Source of the DNA: an uncultured Alistipes sp.
Lineage (GTDB): Bacteria; Bacteroidota; Bacteroidia; Bacteroidales; Rikenellaceae
NCBI GenBank assembly: GCA_905213895.1
Contig: CAJMKE010000007.1
Location: forward strand, 1 to 64,000
Length of the DNA: 64,000 nt
Direction of reading: 5' to 3'
The position numbers and the translations under genes are program-made. Shown in pieces: positions 42,176 to 49,901 of this stretch (position 1 is the stretch's first letter; every line of letters begins with the position of its first letter). The notes under the pieces are model-generated. The model did not search any database. It saw nothing but the letters and a program-made list of their open reading frames with translations, and was not told where the DNA came from.

Positions 42176-42481
42176 ATGACTATTGTATCATTGACGGGCG
42201 CAGATATTGCGCGAGTTTTTGGGAATGAGCAGCACATTCTCTGTGTTAAATTGAGATATGGGCAGGGCGTTATCCATAGCAGCGGCTTGTGTTCAACAGC
42301 AAGAGGCGGTTATGTATTGATGTGGGTTATCGCACCGTCGGCTCACGGTCTGTCTGCCGGGGATTTTCACAAGATACTGACTTATATTACCGAAATGTTT
42401 CCCAATAAAAAAGTAATATGGGCATACGAAGAGGCTGATAGCAAACGACAGACCGAAATCATTTTATTAACAACACCATAA
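42176..42481 (+). CDS. Uncharacterised 101-residue protein
   Basis: Begins 2 nt after the ClpP-like stop, so it is cotranscribed. The sequence (TIVSLTGADIARVFGNEQHILCVKL, then WVIAPSAHGLSAGDFHKILTYITEMFPNKKVIWAYEEAD) suggests a small alpha/beta fold, but I recognise no family, signal peptide or catalytic motif. Its tie to the ClpP-like gene makes an adaptor or substrate role possible; that is inference only. Confidence 0.6.
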   Translation: MTIVSLTGADIARVFGNEQHILCVKLRYGQGVIHSSGLCSTARGGYVLMWVIAPSAHGLSAGDFHKILTYITEMFPNKKVIWAYEEADSKRQTEIILLTTP

Positions 42482-42531
42482 CCAAACGACAAACATTGAT
42501 TCTCAAAAAACTAATTTTGCCGTAAATTAAT

Positions 42532-42539
42532 TATCTTTG
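42532..42539 (+). promoter_or_regulatory. -7 element for the WYL regulator gene
   Basis: TATCTTTG, 4 bases before the ATG. The transcript would be almost leaderless, or the true start may be further inside the gene. TTTG at 42516-42519 is too close to be the -33. Confidence 0.4.
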
Positions 42540-42543
42540 TATC

Positions 42544-43446
42544 ATGTCTAAAATCGGATACATACAACGCTATTTACTGCTTATCCGTAAAGTTCGGAAA
42601 CATCCGTATATCACGCTCGATGAATTACGCCGCGATGTGGAACAAGAGTTGATTGCCCGTGGCGAGTTGATTCAGGGCTTGTCGCAACGAACCATCGAGC
42701 GGGATATTAGGGAAATCCGTTCGGCACTCGGTATCAGTATCGACTATTCTCGTTCCGAACGAGGCTACTTCATTCCCCAGGATGAAGTTGCTTCATCGGA
42801 TTTGGAGCGCATTCTCGAACCGTTTGAAATATTAACCGCGATGAGACATGATACGGGCGTGCAGGATTTCATCATTACAGAACGACGCCGGGCTGTCGGC
42901 ACTGAGCATCTGTATGGATTGGTATATGCAATCCGTAGCGGGTTGTGTGTCGCTTTCGATTATTGTAAATTCTGGTCGGCAGATACGAGCCGTCGCATAA
43001 TAGAGCCGTATGCATTGAAAGAAACGCGCGGACGGTGGTACGTGCTCGGAATAGACCTTGCTGATTGTCAACTCAAAATATTCGGCTTGGATCGGATAGC
43101 GTGTTTGACTATTGAGCAGAAGCGATTCCGAAAAGACCCGACAATCGACATCCGAGAGCGATTCCGGCATTCGCTGACCGTTGATATGGCGGATAAGGTC
43201 GAACATATCGTTTTTTCCGTCTGGGCGTCTGATGCTGCCTATCTGAAAACGATGCCGATTCATCCGTCGCAGCGGATAGTTCGAGAAACATCGCAACGCA
43301 CAACTTTTTCGCTTGATGTATATTTGACACCCGATGTCGTAATGGAGTTGCTTTCACGCGCTCAAACACTTCGAATCGAAGAACCGGACCATTTGCGAAA
43401 CCAAATACTTAAAATTTATGAGACAGGGATTCAACTCAATAGTTGA
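42544..43446 (+). CDS. WYL-domain transcriptional regulator
   Basis: A 300-residue regulator: an N-terminal winged HTH (about 1-75; RTIERDIREIRSALGISIDYSRSERGYF) and a central WYL domain (about 125-200; AFDYCKFWSADTSRRIIEPYALKETRGRWYVLGID). A C-terminal WCX-like extension follows. WYL proteins bind nucleic-acid or nucleotide ligands and often control defence or DNA-damage genes. It sits in an AT-richer block with a ClpP-like protease and a possible uracil-DNA-glycosylase-like protein. Confidence 0.82.
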   Translation: MSKIGYIQRYLLLIRKVRKHPYITLDELRRDVEQELIARGELIQGLSQRTIERDIREIRSALGISIDYSRSERGYFIPQDEVASSDLERILEPFEILTAMRHDTGVQDFIITERRRAVGTEHLYGLVYAIRSGLCVAFDYCKFWSADTSRRIIEPYALKETRGRWYVLGIDLADCQLKIFGLDRIACLTIEQKRFRKDPTIDIRERFRHSLTVDMADKVEHIVFSVWASDAAYLKTMPIHPSQRIVRETSQRTTFSLDVYLTPDVVMELLSRAQTLRIEEPDHLRNQILKIYETGIQLNS

Positions 43447-43453
43447 CAATTCA

Positions 43454-44194
43454 ATGCAAAAAGCATTGGAAGAACTATGGGAAAAATACAAGAACGAGTT
43501 TAAGGCTGAAATGTCTGATAAAGCCAAAGAACTTGGCAAAATCCTTGACAAAGGGATGGTTTGGTTCGAGAACGATTGTGAAAAGACTGAAATTCTCGTT
43601 ACGGGAATCAATCCGTCGGCGCGGCAAAAAGATTCCGAATTTGAAAAAAAGGGTTTCAGATATCATGAACTCCAAGATTCGTATTATGCGGAAATCAAAA
43701 AGAAACTGTTGGGGGACGCTCTGAATGACAAGACCGGGTATCTCGATTTGTTTGCCGTGCGCGAGACGGTACAGAGACGAATGTCAGGATTCATAAAGCA
43801 TCCTGTCGGATTGTCATTCGTAGCCGAGCATCTCGCAATTACGCAAAAGGAGATAGAGCGTCTCCATCCGCAACTGATTATCGTGAAAAATAAAGGTTCG
43901 TGGATGTTTTGGGGGGTTGATGCCGAACAAATTGCCGATAAATGGACGAATGTTTGGATGGGATATACTTTTGACCGAATACCCGGATACGAAGATGTCG
44001 CTGGAAGACCGTGGAAAGTGCGACGAGTTACCGGATTGCTTGATGCCTCGGATCGGGTCGGTAAGGATATCGAAGAAACCTGTTTGATTGGAACGGTTGT
44101 ATTGTTTACTTGCCACCTTCAATATTTGAAAAAAGAGAATCGTCCTACGATAGATACCGTAACGCAACTGTTTGGCAGCGTTTTGCATAATTGA
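43454..44194 (+). CDS. Uncharacterised protein, possibly uracil-DNA-glycosylase-like
   Basis: 246 residues from the ATG at 43454, 7 nt after the WYL stop; an earlier in-frame ATG at 43418 overlaps that gene. The stretch ILVTGINPSARQKDSEF followed by YLDLFAVRETVQRRM recalls the G-x-N-P motif and following Asp region of the uracil-DNA glycosylase superfamily, but the match is weak and no reliable second motif is seen. It lacks a signal peptide. Coupled to the WYL regulator, it may be the regulated effector. Confidence 0.5.
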   Translation: MQKALEELWEKYKNEFKAEMSDKAKELGKILDKGMVWFENDCEKTEILVTGINPSARQKDSEFEKKGFRYHELQDSYYAEIKKKLLGDALNDKTGYLDLFAVRETVQRRMSGFIKHPVGLSFVAEHLAITQKEIERLHPQLIIVKNKGSWMFWGVDAEQIADKWTNVWMGYTFDRIPGYEDVAGRPWKVRRVTGLLDASDRVGKDIEETCLIGTVVLFTCHLQYLKKENRPTIDTVTQLFGSVLHN

Positions 44195-44267
44195 GAAATA
44201 AATTGCGGGTTTTGCAGTTGACCCGAGATTCTGGGGTCGCTCGTGCGAATCTCGACTACACATAAAA

Positions 44268-44301
44268 GAATAAGGATTGGTTCATAACCAATCCTTATAT
44301 C
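44268..44301. terminator. Hairpin between the accessory gene and tRNA-Gly
   Basis: ATAAGGATTGGT and its complement AACCAATCCTTAT form a 12-bp stem with loop TCAT. It is placed to end both the tRNA transcript (minus) and the accessory operon (plus). Confidence 0.65.
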
Positions 44302-44305
44302 TTTG

Positions 44306-44378
44306 AGCGGAAAACGAGACTCGAACTCGCGACCCCAACCTTGGCAAGGTTGTGCTCTACCAACTGAGCTATTTCCGC
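44306..44378 (-). tRNA. tRNA-Gly (anticodon GCC)
   Basis: On the minus strand: acceptor GCGGAAA/TTTCCGC, D-arm GCTC-AGTTGGTA-GAGC, anticodon arm CAACC-TTGCCAA-GGTTG with anticodon GCC, T-arm GCGAG-TTCGAGT-CTCGT, discriminator T. All stems close. The CCA is not encoded. An AT-richer accessory block lies directly beyond its 3' end. Confidence 0.96.
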
Positions 44379-44415
44379 ATTGTATTGCGCCGCCGTTTTA
44401 TCGGTTTTGCGAGTG

Positions 44416-44446
44416 CAAAGATAAGGCAAGTTTTTTTATTACGCAA
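44416..44446 (-). promoter_or_regulatory. Promoter for tRNA-Gly
   Basis: TTG (minus strand, 44444-44446), 20 bases, TATCTTTG (44416-44423); predicted start about 30 nt before the mature tRNA. Confidence 0.65.
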
Positions 44447-44554
44447 GAAAATTGCGTAAAAATTTGCATTTATTGTTCGGATTAGGTTCTTCAAGAAATT
44501 ATTGTATTTTGTTGGAGCCTTATAATCATGTGTTTAACTTTGTGGGAAAATATC

Positions 44555-44595
44555 AAGTAATATAGGTAATATAAGTATAATAGGCATATTACTTA
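44555..44595. repeat. Degenerate ATAGGTAAT-type repeat
   Basis: Two good units (AGTAATATAGGTAATATAAG) followed by AATAGGCATATTACTTATTG, which is partly inverted. It resembles the intact array at 36426-36527 and supports that 9-mer as a dispersed element. Confidence 0.5.
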
Positions 44596-44728
44596 TTGCT
44601 CTCATGTTCGGGCGGCATAATGTGGCGGTAGAAAATTTATTATACCTCTTTTTTCGTGCCTGTATGCCGCTGCGTGTGCGGTTTTGAGGGATTGTGATTT
44701 CGGTGTTGATAACTTTATCCGAAAAAAA

Positions 44729-44759
44729 TTTGGAGATGCGCCGATTGTTGATAACTTTG
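44729..44759 (+). promoter_or_regulatory. Promoter upstream of the cobalamin riboswitch
   Basis: TTTG (44729-44732), 19 bases, TAACTTTG (44752-44759). The predicted start near 44766 is right at the 5' edge of the aptamer. Confidence 0.7.
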
Positions 44760-44762
44760 AAT

Positions 44763-44945
44763 CGGCAAAGGTTTCCTGCGATGCCGTGCGCGGCGTCGGG
44801 GATGAAAAGGGAACCCTGTGAAAGTCGGGGACTATACCCGTAGCTGTGAGTTTCGACGGAATTTCGCACTTTTCTGTTTTGCCACTGCTTTTCGGAGCGG
44901 GAAGGCTGTGCGGATGAAACGAGTCAGAAGACCTGCCTGTGCCGT
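44763..44945 (+). promoter_or_regulatory. Cobalamin (B12) riboswitch upstream of nrdD-nrdG
   Basis: The class I cobalamin aptamer signatures are present in order: GGGAACCCTGTGAAAGTCGG (B12-box-type core, ending near 44829), ACCCGTAGCTGTGAG, GCCACTG (44881-44887), CGGGAAGGC (about 44898), and GAGTCAGAAGACCTGCC (about 44921-44937). The flanks CGGC and GCCG can close the outer stem. About 130 nt separate it from the nrdD ATG; this space has no protein gene and probably holds the expression platform. When B12 is plentiful such switches normally turn the downstream gene off. Confidence 0.88.
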
Positions 44946-45078
44946 TGCATATATTGCGGATACTTTCGGGAAGAAGAGTAGTCTTGCGGGCTTTGTCGAA
45001 CGGGTTGCATCATGCGAGCCGACTTGCGCGTCTACCTTTTTCGGTTTGACAGGAATATAGAATAAAATTTATATAGTT

Positions 45079-47286
45079 ATGATACAGACTGTTGTGAAGC
45101 GCGACGGACGCATCGTCGGCTTCAATAAGGAAAAAATCGCGGCGGCGATACGCAAGGCGATGCTCACGACGGAGCAGGGCGAGGACGAGAAACTGATAAA
45201 CCAGATTGCCGACCGCATCGAGTTCCGCGGCAAGGAGCAGTCGTCGGTCGAGGAGATTCAGGACATGGTCGAGATGGAGTTGATGAAATCGACCCGCAAG
45301 GAGGTCGCCAAACGCTACATTTCGTACCGCAACCGGCGCAGCATCGCCCGCAAGGCGAAGACGCGCGAGATTTTCCTCGAAATCGTCGAGGCGAAGAGCA
45401 ACGACGTTACGCGCGAGAATGCCAACATGAACGCCGATACGCCGGCGGGCATGATGATGAAGTTCGCGAGCGAGACCACCAAGCCGTTCGTGGATGACTA
45501 TCTGCTGTCGGAACAGACGCTGTGGGCGGTGAACAACAACTATCTGCATATCCACGACAAGGATTACTATCCGACGAAGTCGCTCACCTGCATCCAGCAT
45601 CCGCTCGACAAGATTCTCGAACACGGATTCTCGGCGGGACACGGCGAGTCGCGTCCGACCAAGCGTATCGAGACGGCGAGCATCATAGGCTGTATCTCGA
45701 TGGAGACGGTGCAGAACGAGATGCACGGCGGACAGGCGATTCCGGCGTTCGATTTCTATCTCGCGCCATACGTCCGCAAGAGTTATATCGAGGAGGTTAA
45801 GACGCTCGAAAATTTCACCGGCAAAGACCTTTCGCATCTCTACGACGCGCCTATCGACGACTATATCGTCCGCGAACTCGACGGGTTGGAGGGCGACGAG
45901 CGCATGAAACAACATGCGATAAACCGCACTGTCGGTCGCACCCATCAGTCGATGGAGGCGTTCATCCACAATATGAACACGATTCATTCGCGCGGCGGAA
46001 ATCAGGTGGTGTTCTCGTCGATAAACTACGGTACCGATACTTCGGCGGAGGGACGCTGCGTAATCCGCGAACTGCTCGTTTCGACCTACGAAGGCGTCGG
46101 CAACGGCTCGACGGCGATATTCCCGATTCAGATATGGAAAAAGAAGCGCGGCGTAAGTTATCTGCCCGAAGACCGCAACTACGACCTCTACAAATTCGCC
46201 TGCAAGGTCGCGGCGCGACGCTTCTTCCCGAACTTCGTGAATCTCGACGCCACGTTCAACCAATATGAGAAGTGGAACGAGAACGACCCCAAACGCTATA
46301 TCTACGAGGTGGCGACGATGGGCTGCCGCACCCGCGTTTTCGAGAACCGATACGGCGAGAAGACCTCGGTGGCGCGCGGAAACCTCTCGTTCTCGACGAT
46401 AAATATCGTGCGTCTCGCCATCGAGTGTATGGAGATTGAGGACAAGCAGGCGCGTATCGACAAGTTCTTCGAGAAACTCGACGAGATGCTCGAAATCACG
46501 GCTTCGCAGTTGTGCGACCGCTACGATTTCCAGAAAACCGCGCTCGCCAAGCAGTTCCCGCTGCTGATGTCGGCTCTGTGGGCGGGCAGCGAGAAACTCA
46601 AACCGACCGATACGGTCGAGAGCGTCATCAATCAGGGTACGCTCGGAATCGGATTCATCGGTCTTGCCGAGTGCCTTATCGCGCTTGTCGGCAAACACCA
46701 CGGCGAGAGCGACGAGGCGCAGGCACTGGGTCTGCGTATCGTAACCCGCATGCGCGACAAGGCGAACGAGTTCTCGGAGCGTTACAACCACAATTTCAGC
46801 GTACTTGCCACTCCGGCAGAGGGGCTTTCGGGCAAGTTTACGGTGCGCGACCGAAAGCAGTTCGGCGAGATAAAGGGCATTACCGACAAGATTTACTACA
46901 CCAACTCCAACCATGTGCCGGTGTACTACAAGTGTTCGCCGAAGCACAAGGCGGAAATCGAGGCTCCGTATCACGAACTCACGCGCGGCGGACATATATT
47001 CTACGTCGAAATCGACGGCGATGCGACCCACAATCCGCAGGCGATTATGGATATTGTCGATTTGGTGGACAAGTACAACCTCGGCTACTGCTCGGTGAAC
47101 CACAACCGCAACCGCTGCATGGACTGCGGCTACGAGGATGCGCAGGACAATCTCGAAACCTGCCCTTCGTGCGGCAGCGACAATCTCGACAAGTTGCAGC
47201 GCATAACGGGATATCTCGTCGGCACGACCGACCGTTGGAACAAGGCGAAACTGGCAGAACTCAACGACCGTGTCGTCCACAAGTAA
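45079..47286 (+). CDS. nrdD: Anaerobic ribonucleoside-triphosphate reductase NrdD (class III)
   Basis: Reduces ribonucleoside triphosphates to deoxy forms under anaerobic conditions using a glycyl radical. The 735-residue protein has an N-terminal ATP-cone (MIQTVVKRDGRIVGFNKEKIAAAIRKA), a 10-stranded barrel core, a C-terminal zinc ribbon (Cys680, Cys683, Cys695, Cys698) and the glycyl-radical loop RITGYLVG with the radical at about Gly711. The activase gene nrdG overlaps its 3' end. A B12 riboswitch precedes it. Confidence 0.95.
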   Translation: MIQTVVKRDGRIVGFNKEKIAAAIRKAMLTTEQGEDEKLINQIADRIEFRGKEQSSVEEIQDMVEMELMKSTRKEVAKRYISYRNRRSIARKAKTREIFLEIVEAKSNDVTRENANMNADTPAGMMMKFASETTKPFVDDYLLSEQTLWAVNNNYLHIHDKDYYPTKSLTCIQHPLDKILEHGFSAGHGESRPTKRIETASIIGCISMETVQNEMHGGQAIPAFDFYLAPYVRKSYIEEVKTLENFTGKDLSHLYDAPIDDYIVRELDGLEGDERMKQHAINRTVGRTHQSMEAFIHNMNTIHSRGGNQVVFSSINYGTDTSAEGRCVIRELLVSTYEGVGNGSTAIFPIQIWKKKRGVSYLPEDRNYDLYKFACKVAARRFFPNFVNLDATFNQYEKWNENDPKRYIYEVATMGCRTRVFENRYGEKTSVARGNLSFSTINIVRLAIECMEIEDKQARIDKFFEKLDEMLEITASQLCDRYDFQKTALAKQFPLLMSALWAGSEKLKPTDTVESVINQGTLGIGFIGLAECLIALVGKHHGESDEAQALGLRIVTRMRDKANEFSERYNHNFSVLATPAEGLSGKFTVRDRKQFGEIKGITDKIYYTNSNHVPVYYKCSPKHKAEIEAPYHELTRGGHIFYVEIDGDATHNPQAIMDIVDLVDKYNLGYCSVNHNRNRCMDCGYEDAQDNLETCPSCGSDNLDKLQRITGYLVGTTDRWNKAKLAELNDRVVHK

Positions 47287-47788
47287 TAACGGCGGCGGAA
47301 CAATCCGCGTTCTCGACATCGTCTGCGGCACGTCCGTGGACGGTGTAGGGCTTCGTACATCTGTTTACTGCGCCGGATGCGAAAACCGCTGCGAGGGGTG
47401 CCACAATCCGCAGTCGTGGGATGCGGAAGGCGGACGCGAAATGACGGTGGGGGAGATATTCGACCTCGTCGTCGAAGCCGATATGAACGTAACGTTCAGC
47501 GGCGGCGACCCGATGCTGCGCCCGCAGGGTTTCGCGACGCTCGCGCGTATGATTAAGGAGCGCACCGACAAGACCGTATGGTGCTATACGGGCTATCTGT
47601 TCGAGGATGTCGTGCGGAATCCCGCGCGGCGTGCGCTGCTCGAAAACGTGGATGTGCTGGTGGACGGGCGGTTCGTGCTTGCCGAACGCGACCTGACGCT
47701 GCGTTTCCGCGGTAGCCGCAACCAGCGGATTATCGACGTGCGGCGGTCGCTCGACGAGGGTAGAGCGGTTTTGGCGGAGTTGGAGTAG
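47270..47788 (+). CDS. nrdG: NrdD-activating radical-SAM enzyme NrdG
   Basis: Generates the glycyl radical on NrdD from S-adenosylmethionine. The 172-residue protein carries the 4Fe-4S motif Cys37-x3-Cys41-x2-Cys44 (CENRCEGCHNPQSW) and VTFSGGDPMLRP (SAM-binding GGE-type motif). The only start that keeps the usual N-terminus is the GTG at 47270, overlapping nrdD by 17 nt, so translation is coupled. A bidirectional terminator follows the adjacent repeat array. Confidence 0.94.
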   Translation: MSSTSNNGGGTIRVLDIVCGTSVDGVGLRTSVYCAGCENRCEGCHNPQSWDAEGGREMTVGEIFDLVVEADMNVTFSGGDPMLRPQGFATLARMIKERTDKTVWCYTGYLFEDVVRNPARRALLENVDVLVDGRFVLAERDLTLRFRGSRNQRIIDVRRSLDEGRAVLAELE

Positions 47789-47796
47789 GAAAAAGT

Positions 47797-47832
47797 CCTT
47801 AAAGTCTTTAAGGACCTTAAAGACCCTAATGA
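47797..47832. repeat. 9-bp repeat array 13 (4 units)
   Basis: CCTTAAAGT, CTTTAAGGA, CCTTAAAGA, CCCTAATGA, starting 8 bases after the nrdG stop and running into the terminator. Confidence 0.85.
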
Positions 47833-47870
47833 AAAAAATAGTCCGAGATTTTCTCGGACTATTTTTTATA
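47832..47870. terminator. Bidirectional terminator between nrdG and yebC
   Basis: AGTCCGAGA / TCTCGGACT stem with loop TTT, flanked by AAAAAAAT on the left and ATTTTTTAT on the right, able to work for both convergent operons. Confidence 0.85.
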
Positions 47871-47892
47871 CGGGGTTGTTGGTTGTTCTCTC

Positions 47893-48615
47893 TTATTCCT
47901 CCTCGACCTCCGCCATGGTGTGGTAAACGTTCACGACGTCGTCGTCCTCCTCCAACTTCTCTACGAGTTTCTCGACCGATTCGCGACCCTCGGCATCGAG
48001 TTCCTTGGTGTCGGTCGGGATGCGTACCGACTCTCCCGATACGATTTCGTAGGAGCGGTCGTCGAGCCATTTCTGGATTGCGCCGAACGCCTCGTAAGGG
48101 GCGTAAACGGTGATTCCGTCCTCTTCGGCGTAGAATTCGTCCACTCCGAGGTCTATCATGTCGAGTTCGAGTTCCTCCGGGTCTGCGCCCTCCGCCTTGA
48201 ACTTGAACACGCACTTATGCTCGAACATGAAAGCCACGCTGCCCGAGTTGCCGAGCGTACCGCCGCATTTGTTGAAATACATGCGGACGTTGGCTACTGT
48301 GCGGTTGGTGTTGTCGGTCGCGGTCTCGACGAGGAACGCCACTCCGTGAGGTCCGTATCCTTCGTAAACCACCTCCTTGTAATCCGCCGCATCCTTCTCG
48401 GTCGCACGCTTGATTGCGCGTTCGATATTCTCCTTCGGCATGTTCTCCGACTTGGCGTTCTGTATCAGAATGCGCAGACGGGTATTTCCCGACGGGTCGG
48501 AGCCTCCTGCCTTGACGGCGATTTCAATCTCCTTGCCGAGTTTGGTGAACGTGCGCGCCATGTGTCCCCAACGCTTCATTTTTCGCGCTTTGCGATATTC
48601 GAATGCTCTTCCCAT
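47893..48615 (-). CDS. yebC: YebC/PmpR-family regulatory protein
   Basis: A 240-residue TACO1/YebC protein. Recent work links the family to helping ribosomes through difficult (polyproline-like) sequences; older annotation calls it a DNA-binding regulator. The conserved start MGRAFEYRKARKMKRWGHMARTFTKLGKEI is complete, and the acidic tail EEDDDVVNVYHTMAEVEEE is as expected. Monocistronic on the minus strand. Confidence 0.93.
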   Translation of the reverse strand: MGRAFEYRKARKMKRWGHMARTFTKLGKEIEIAVKAGGSDPSGNTRLRILIQNAKSENMPKENIERAIKRATEKDAADYKEVVYEGYGPHGVAFLVETATDNTNRTVANVRMYFNKCGGTLGNSGSVAFMFEHKCVFKFKAEGADPEELELDMIDLGVDEFYAEEDGITVYAPYEAFGAIQKWLDDRSYEIVSGESVRIPTDTKELDAEGRESVEKLVEKLEEDDDVVNVYHTMAEVEEE

Positions 48616-48743
48616 ATTTTTGTATTTTTATTGATTTTCGCTTTTGTTTGCGCAAAATTATAAAAACTCCGCGAAAATCGAAAAAATGCGGCGAAAATTC
48701 GTGTTCTTTCCTCGACAGTAGGCGTCAAACGGTCGCCGCAATG

Positions 48744-48775
48744 TTGCATTCTCTCGAAAATTATGTTTACCTTTG
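48744..48775 (+). promoter_or_regulatory. Promoter for the Sua5/YrdC gene
   Basis: TTG (48744-48746), 21 bases, TACCTTTG (48768-48775). An ATG at 48773 lies inside the -7 box and so cannot be the start; the ATG at 48800 is used instead. Confidence 0.7.
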
Positions 48776-48799
48776 CCGCCGGAAAATACGAAAACGACG

Positions 48800-49363
48800 A
48801 TGGAAAAGGAGATTGAACTGGCTCTCGAAGCACTGCGCAAAGGCGGTCTGATACTCTATCCGACCGACACCGTGTGGGGTATCGGCTGCGATGCGACGAA
48901 CGCCGATGCGGTAGCCCGCGTATACGCGCTCAAACGGAGCGAGAACAAACATTCGATGCTCGTGCTGTGCGAGTCGGCGGATATGGTCGTCCGTTATGTG
49001 AACAAAGCCCCGGGCATCGCGTTCGAGGTGATGGAGATGGCGACGAAGCCGCTGACGCTGATACTGCCGGGTGCAAGCGGACTTGCCGAAAACCTTATTC
49101 CGGAGGAGAAGACTCTCGGCGTAAGGGTTCCCGACCACGAATTCTGCCGCAAACTGCTGCGCAAGTTCGGTCGTCCGATAGTCTCGACGTCGGCTAACGT
49201 TTCGGGCGAACCGACGCCGAAGAATCTTGCCGAGGTGGCTCGCGAAATCATCGACGGTGTCGATATGGTCGTCAATCCGCGTTTCCAGGGCAGACCGACC
49301 GGCAAGGCGAGTTCGATAATCGCATTCGGCGAGGGAGGAGAAGTGAAGATAATAAGAGAATAA
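48800..49363 (+). CDS. L-threonylcarbamoyladenylate synthase (Sua5/YrdC type)
   Basis: Makes threonylcarbamoyl-AMP from threonine, bicarbonate and ATP, for the t6A37 modification of ANN-decoding tRNAs. The 187-residue protein is a single YrdC domain: LRKGGLILYPTDTVWGIGCDA, a KRSENKHSMLVL substrate loop and PIVSTSANVSGEPTP. The C-terminal Sua5 domain is absent. A thioesterase gene follows 6 nt later. Confidence 0.92.
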   Translation: MEKEIELALEALRKGGLILYPTDTVWGIGCDATNADAVARVYALKRSENKHSMLVLCESADMVVRYVNKAPGIAFEVMEMATKPLTLILPGASGLAENLIPEEKTLGVRVPDHEFCRKLLRKFGRPIVSTSANVSGEPTPKNLAEVAREIIDGVDMVVNPRFQGRPTGKASSIIAFGEGGEVKIIRE

Positions 49364-49369
49364 GCAGAT

Positions 49370-49768
49370 ATGCCAAAAACGATAGTAACACCCATTCAGA
49401 AGCGTTTTTCGGACGCCGACATGTTCCACCACATCAACAATGCCGTCCAGCAGACCTATTTCGACCTCGGCAAAATCGAATTTCTGCACAGCGTCCTTTC
49501 GCTCGACGAGGCGTTCGACCGCGTGTCGCTGATTACGGTCGCGGTCGCCAACAACTTCTACCGTCAGATTCGGCAGGAGAACGACATCGAGGTGCGTACC
49601 ACGGTGCGCAAGGTCGGCAACAAGAGCGTAACGCTGTTCCAGCAGATTGTCGATTGCGCCGACGGCGAACCGATGAGCGACAGCCTCACGACGATGGTCG
49701 CGTTCGATACGAAAGCCCAGACCTCGGTTCCCGTGAGTGCCGAATGGCGCGACAAACTGCTCGGGTAG
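49370..49768 (+). CDS. Acyl-CoA thioesterase (4HBT hot-dog fold)
   Basis: A 132-residue 4-hydroxybenzoyl-CoA thioesterase-type hot-dog protein. The family signature FSDADMFHHINNAVQQTYFDLGK (residues about 13-35) holds the catalytic Asp and the helix that caps the active site. It probably hydrolyses acyl-CoA or acyl-ACP; the substrate is unknown. Cotranscribed with the upstream t6A gene, which may be coincidental. Confidence 0.85.
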   Translation: MPKTIVTPIQKRFSDADMFHHINNAVQQTYFDLGKIEFLHSVLSLDEAFDRVSLITVAVANNFYRQIRQENDIEVRTTVRKVGNKSVTLFQQIVDCADGEPMSDSLTTMVAFDTKAQTSVPVSAEWRDKLLG

Positions 49769-49802
49769 TGCCGCGACAGAGATTCGGCAGTGCCGCAATA
49801 AT

Positions 49803-49848
49803 AACCGCACCCAGCAACGCCTTTTAGGACATGCTGGGTGCGGTTTTC
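49803..49848 (+). terminator. Intrinsic terminator after the thioesterase gene
   Basis: Stem AACCGCACCCAGCA / TGCTGGGTGCGGTT (14 bp) followed by TTCTTT, leading directly into a 9-bp array. Confidence 0.85.
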
Positions 49849-49901
49849 TTTAACGACCTTAAAGTCATTAAAGTCCCTAATGTCGTTAATGACTTTAAGG
49901 T
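49848..49901. repeat. 9-bp repeat array 14 (6 units)
   Basis: CTTTAACGA, CCTTAAAGT, CATTAAAGT, CCCTAATGT, CGTTAATGA, CTTTAAGGT. Partial continuation (TTAAGGT) contains the stop codon of the minus-strand lipoprotein at 49902. Confidence 0.85.

Noticed and set aside
44534..44869. A 111-codon minus-strand frame between tRNA-Gly and nrdD
   Set aside because: It overlaps the degenerate ATAGGTAAT repeat, the promoter and the B12 aptamer on the opposite strand; no homology.
45010..47331. A 773-codon open frame on the minus strand
   Set aside because: It lies wholly opposite nrdD, has no homology I recognise and reflects the GC-rich third codon positions of the real gene.
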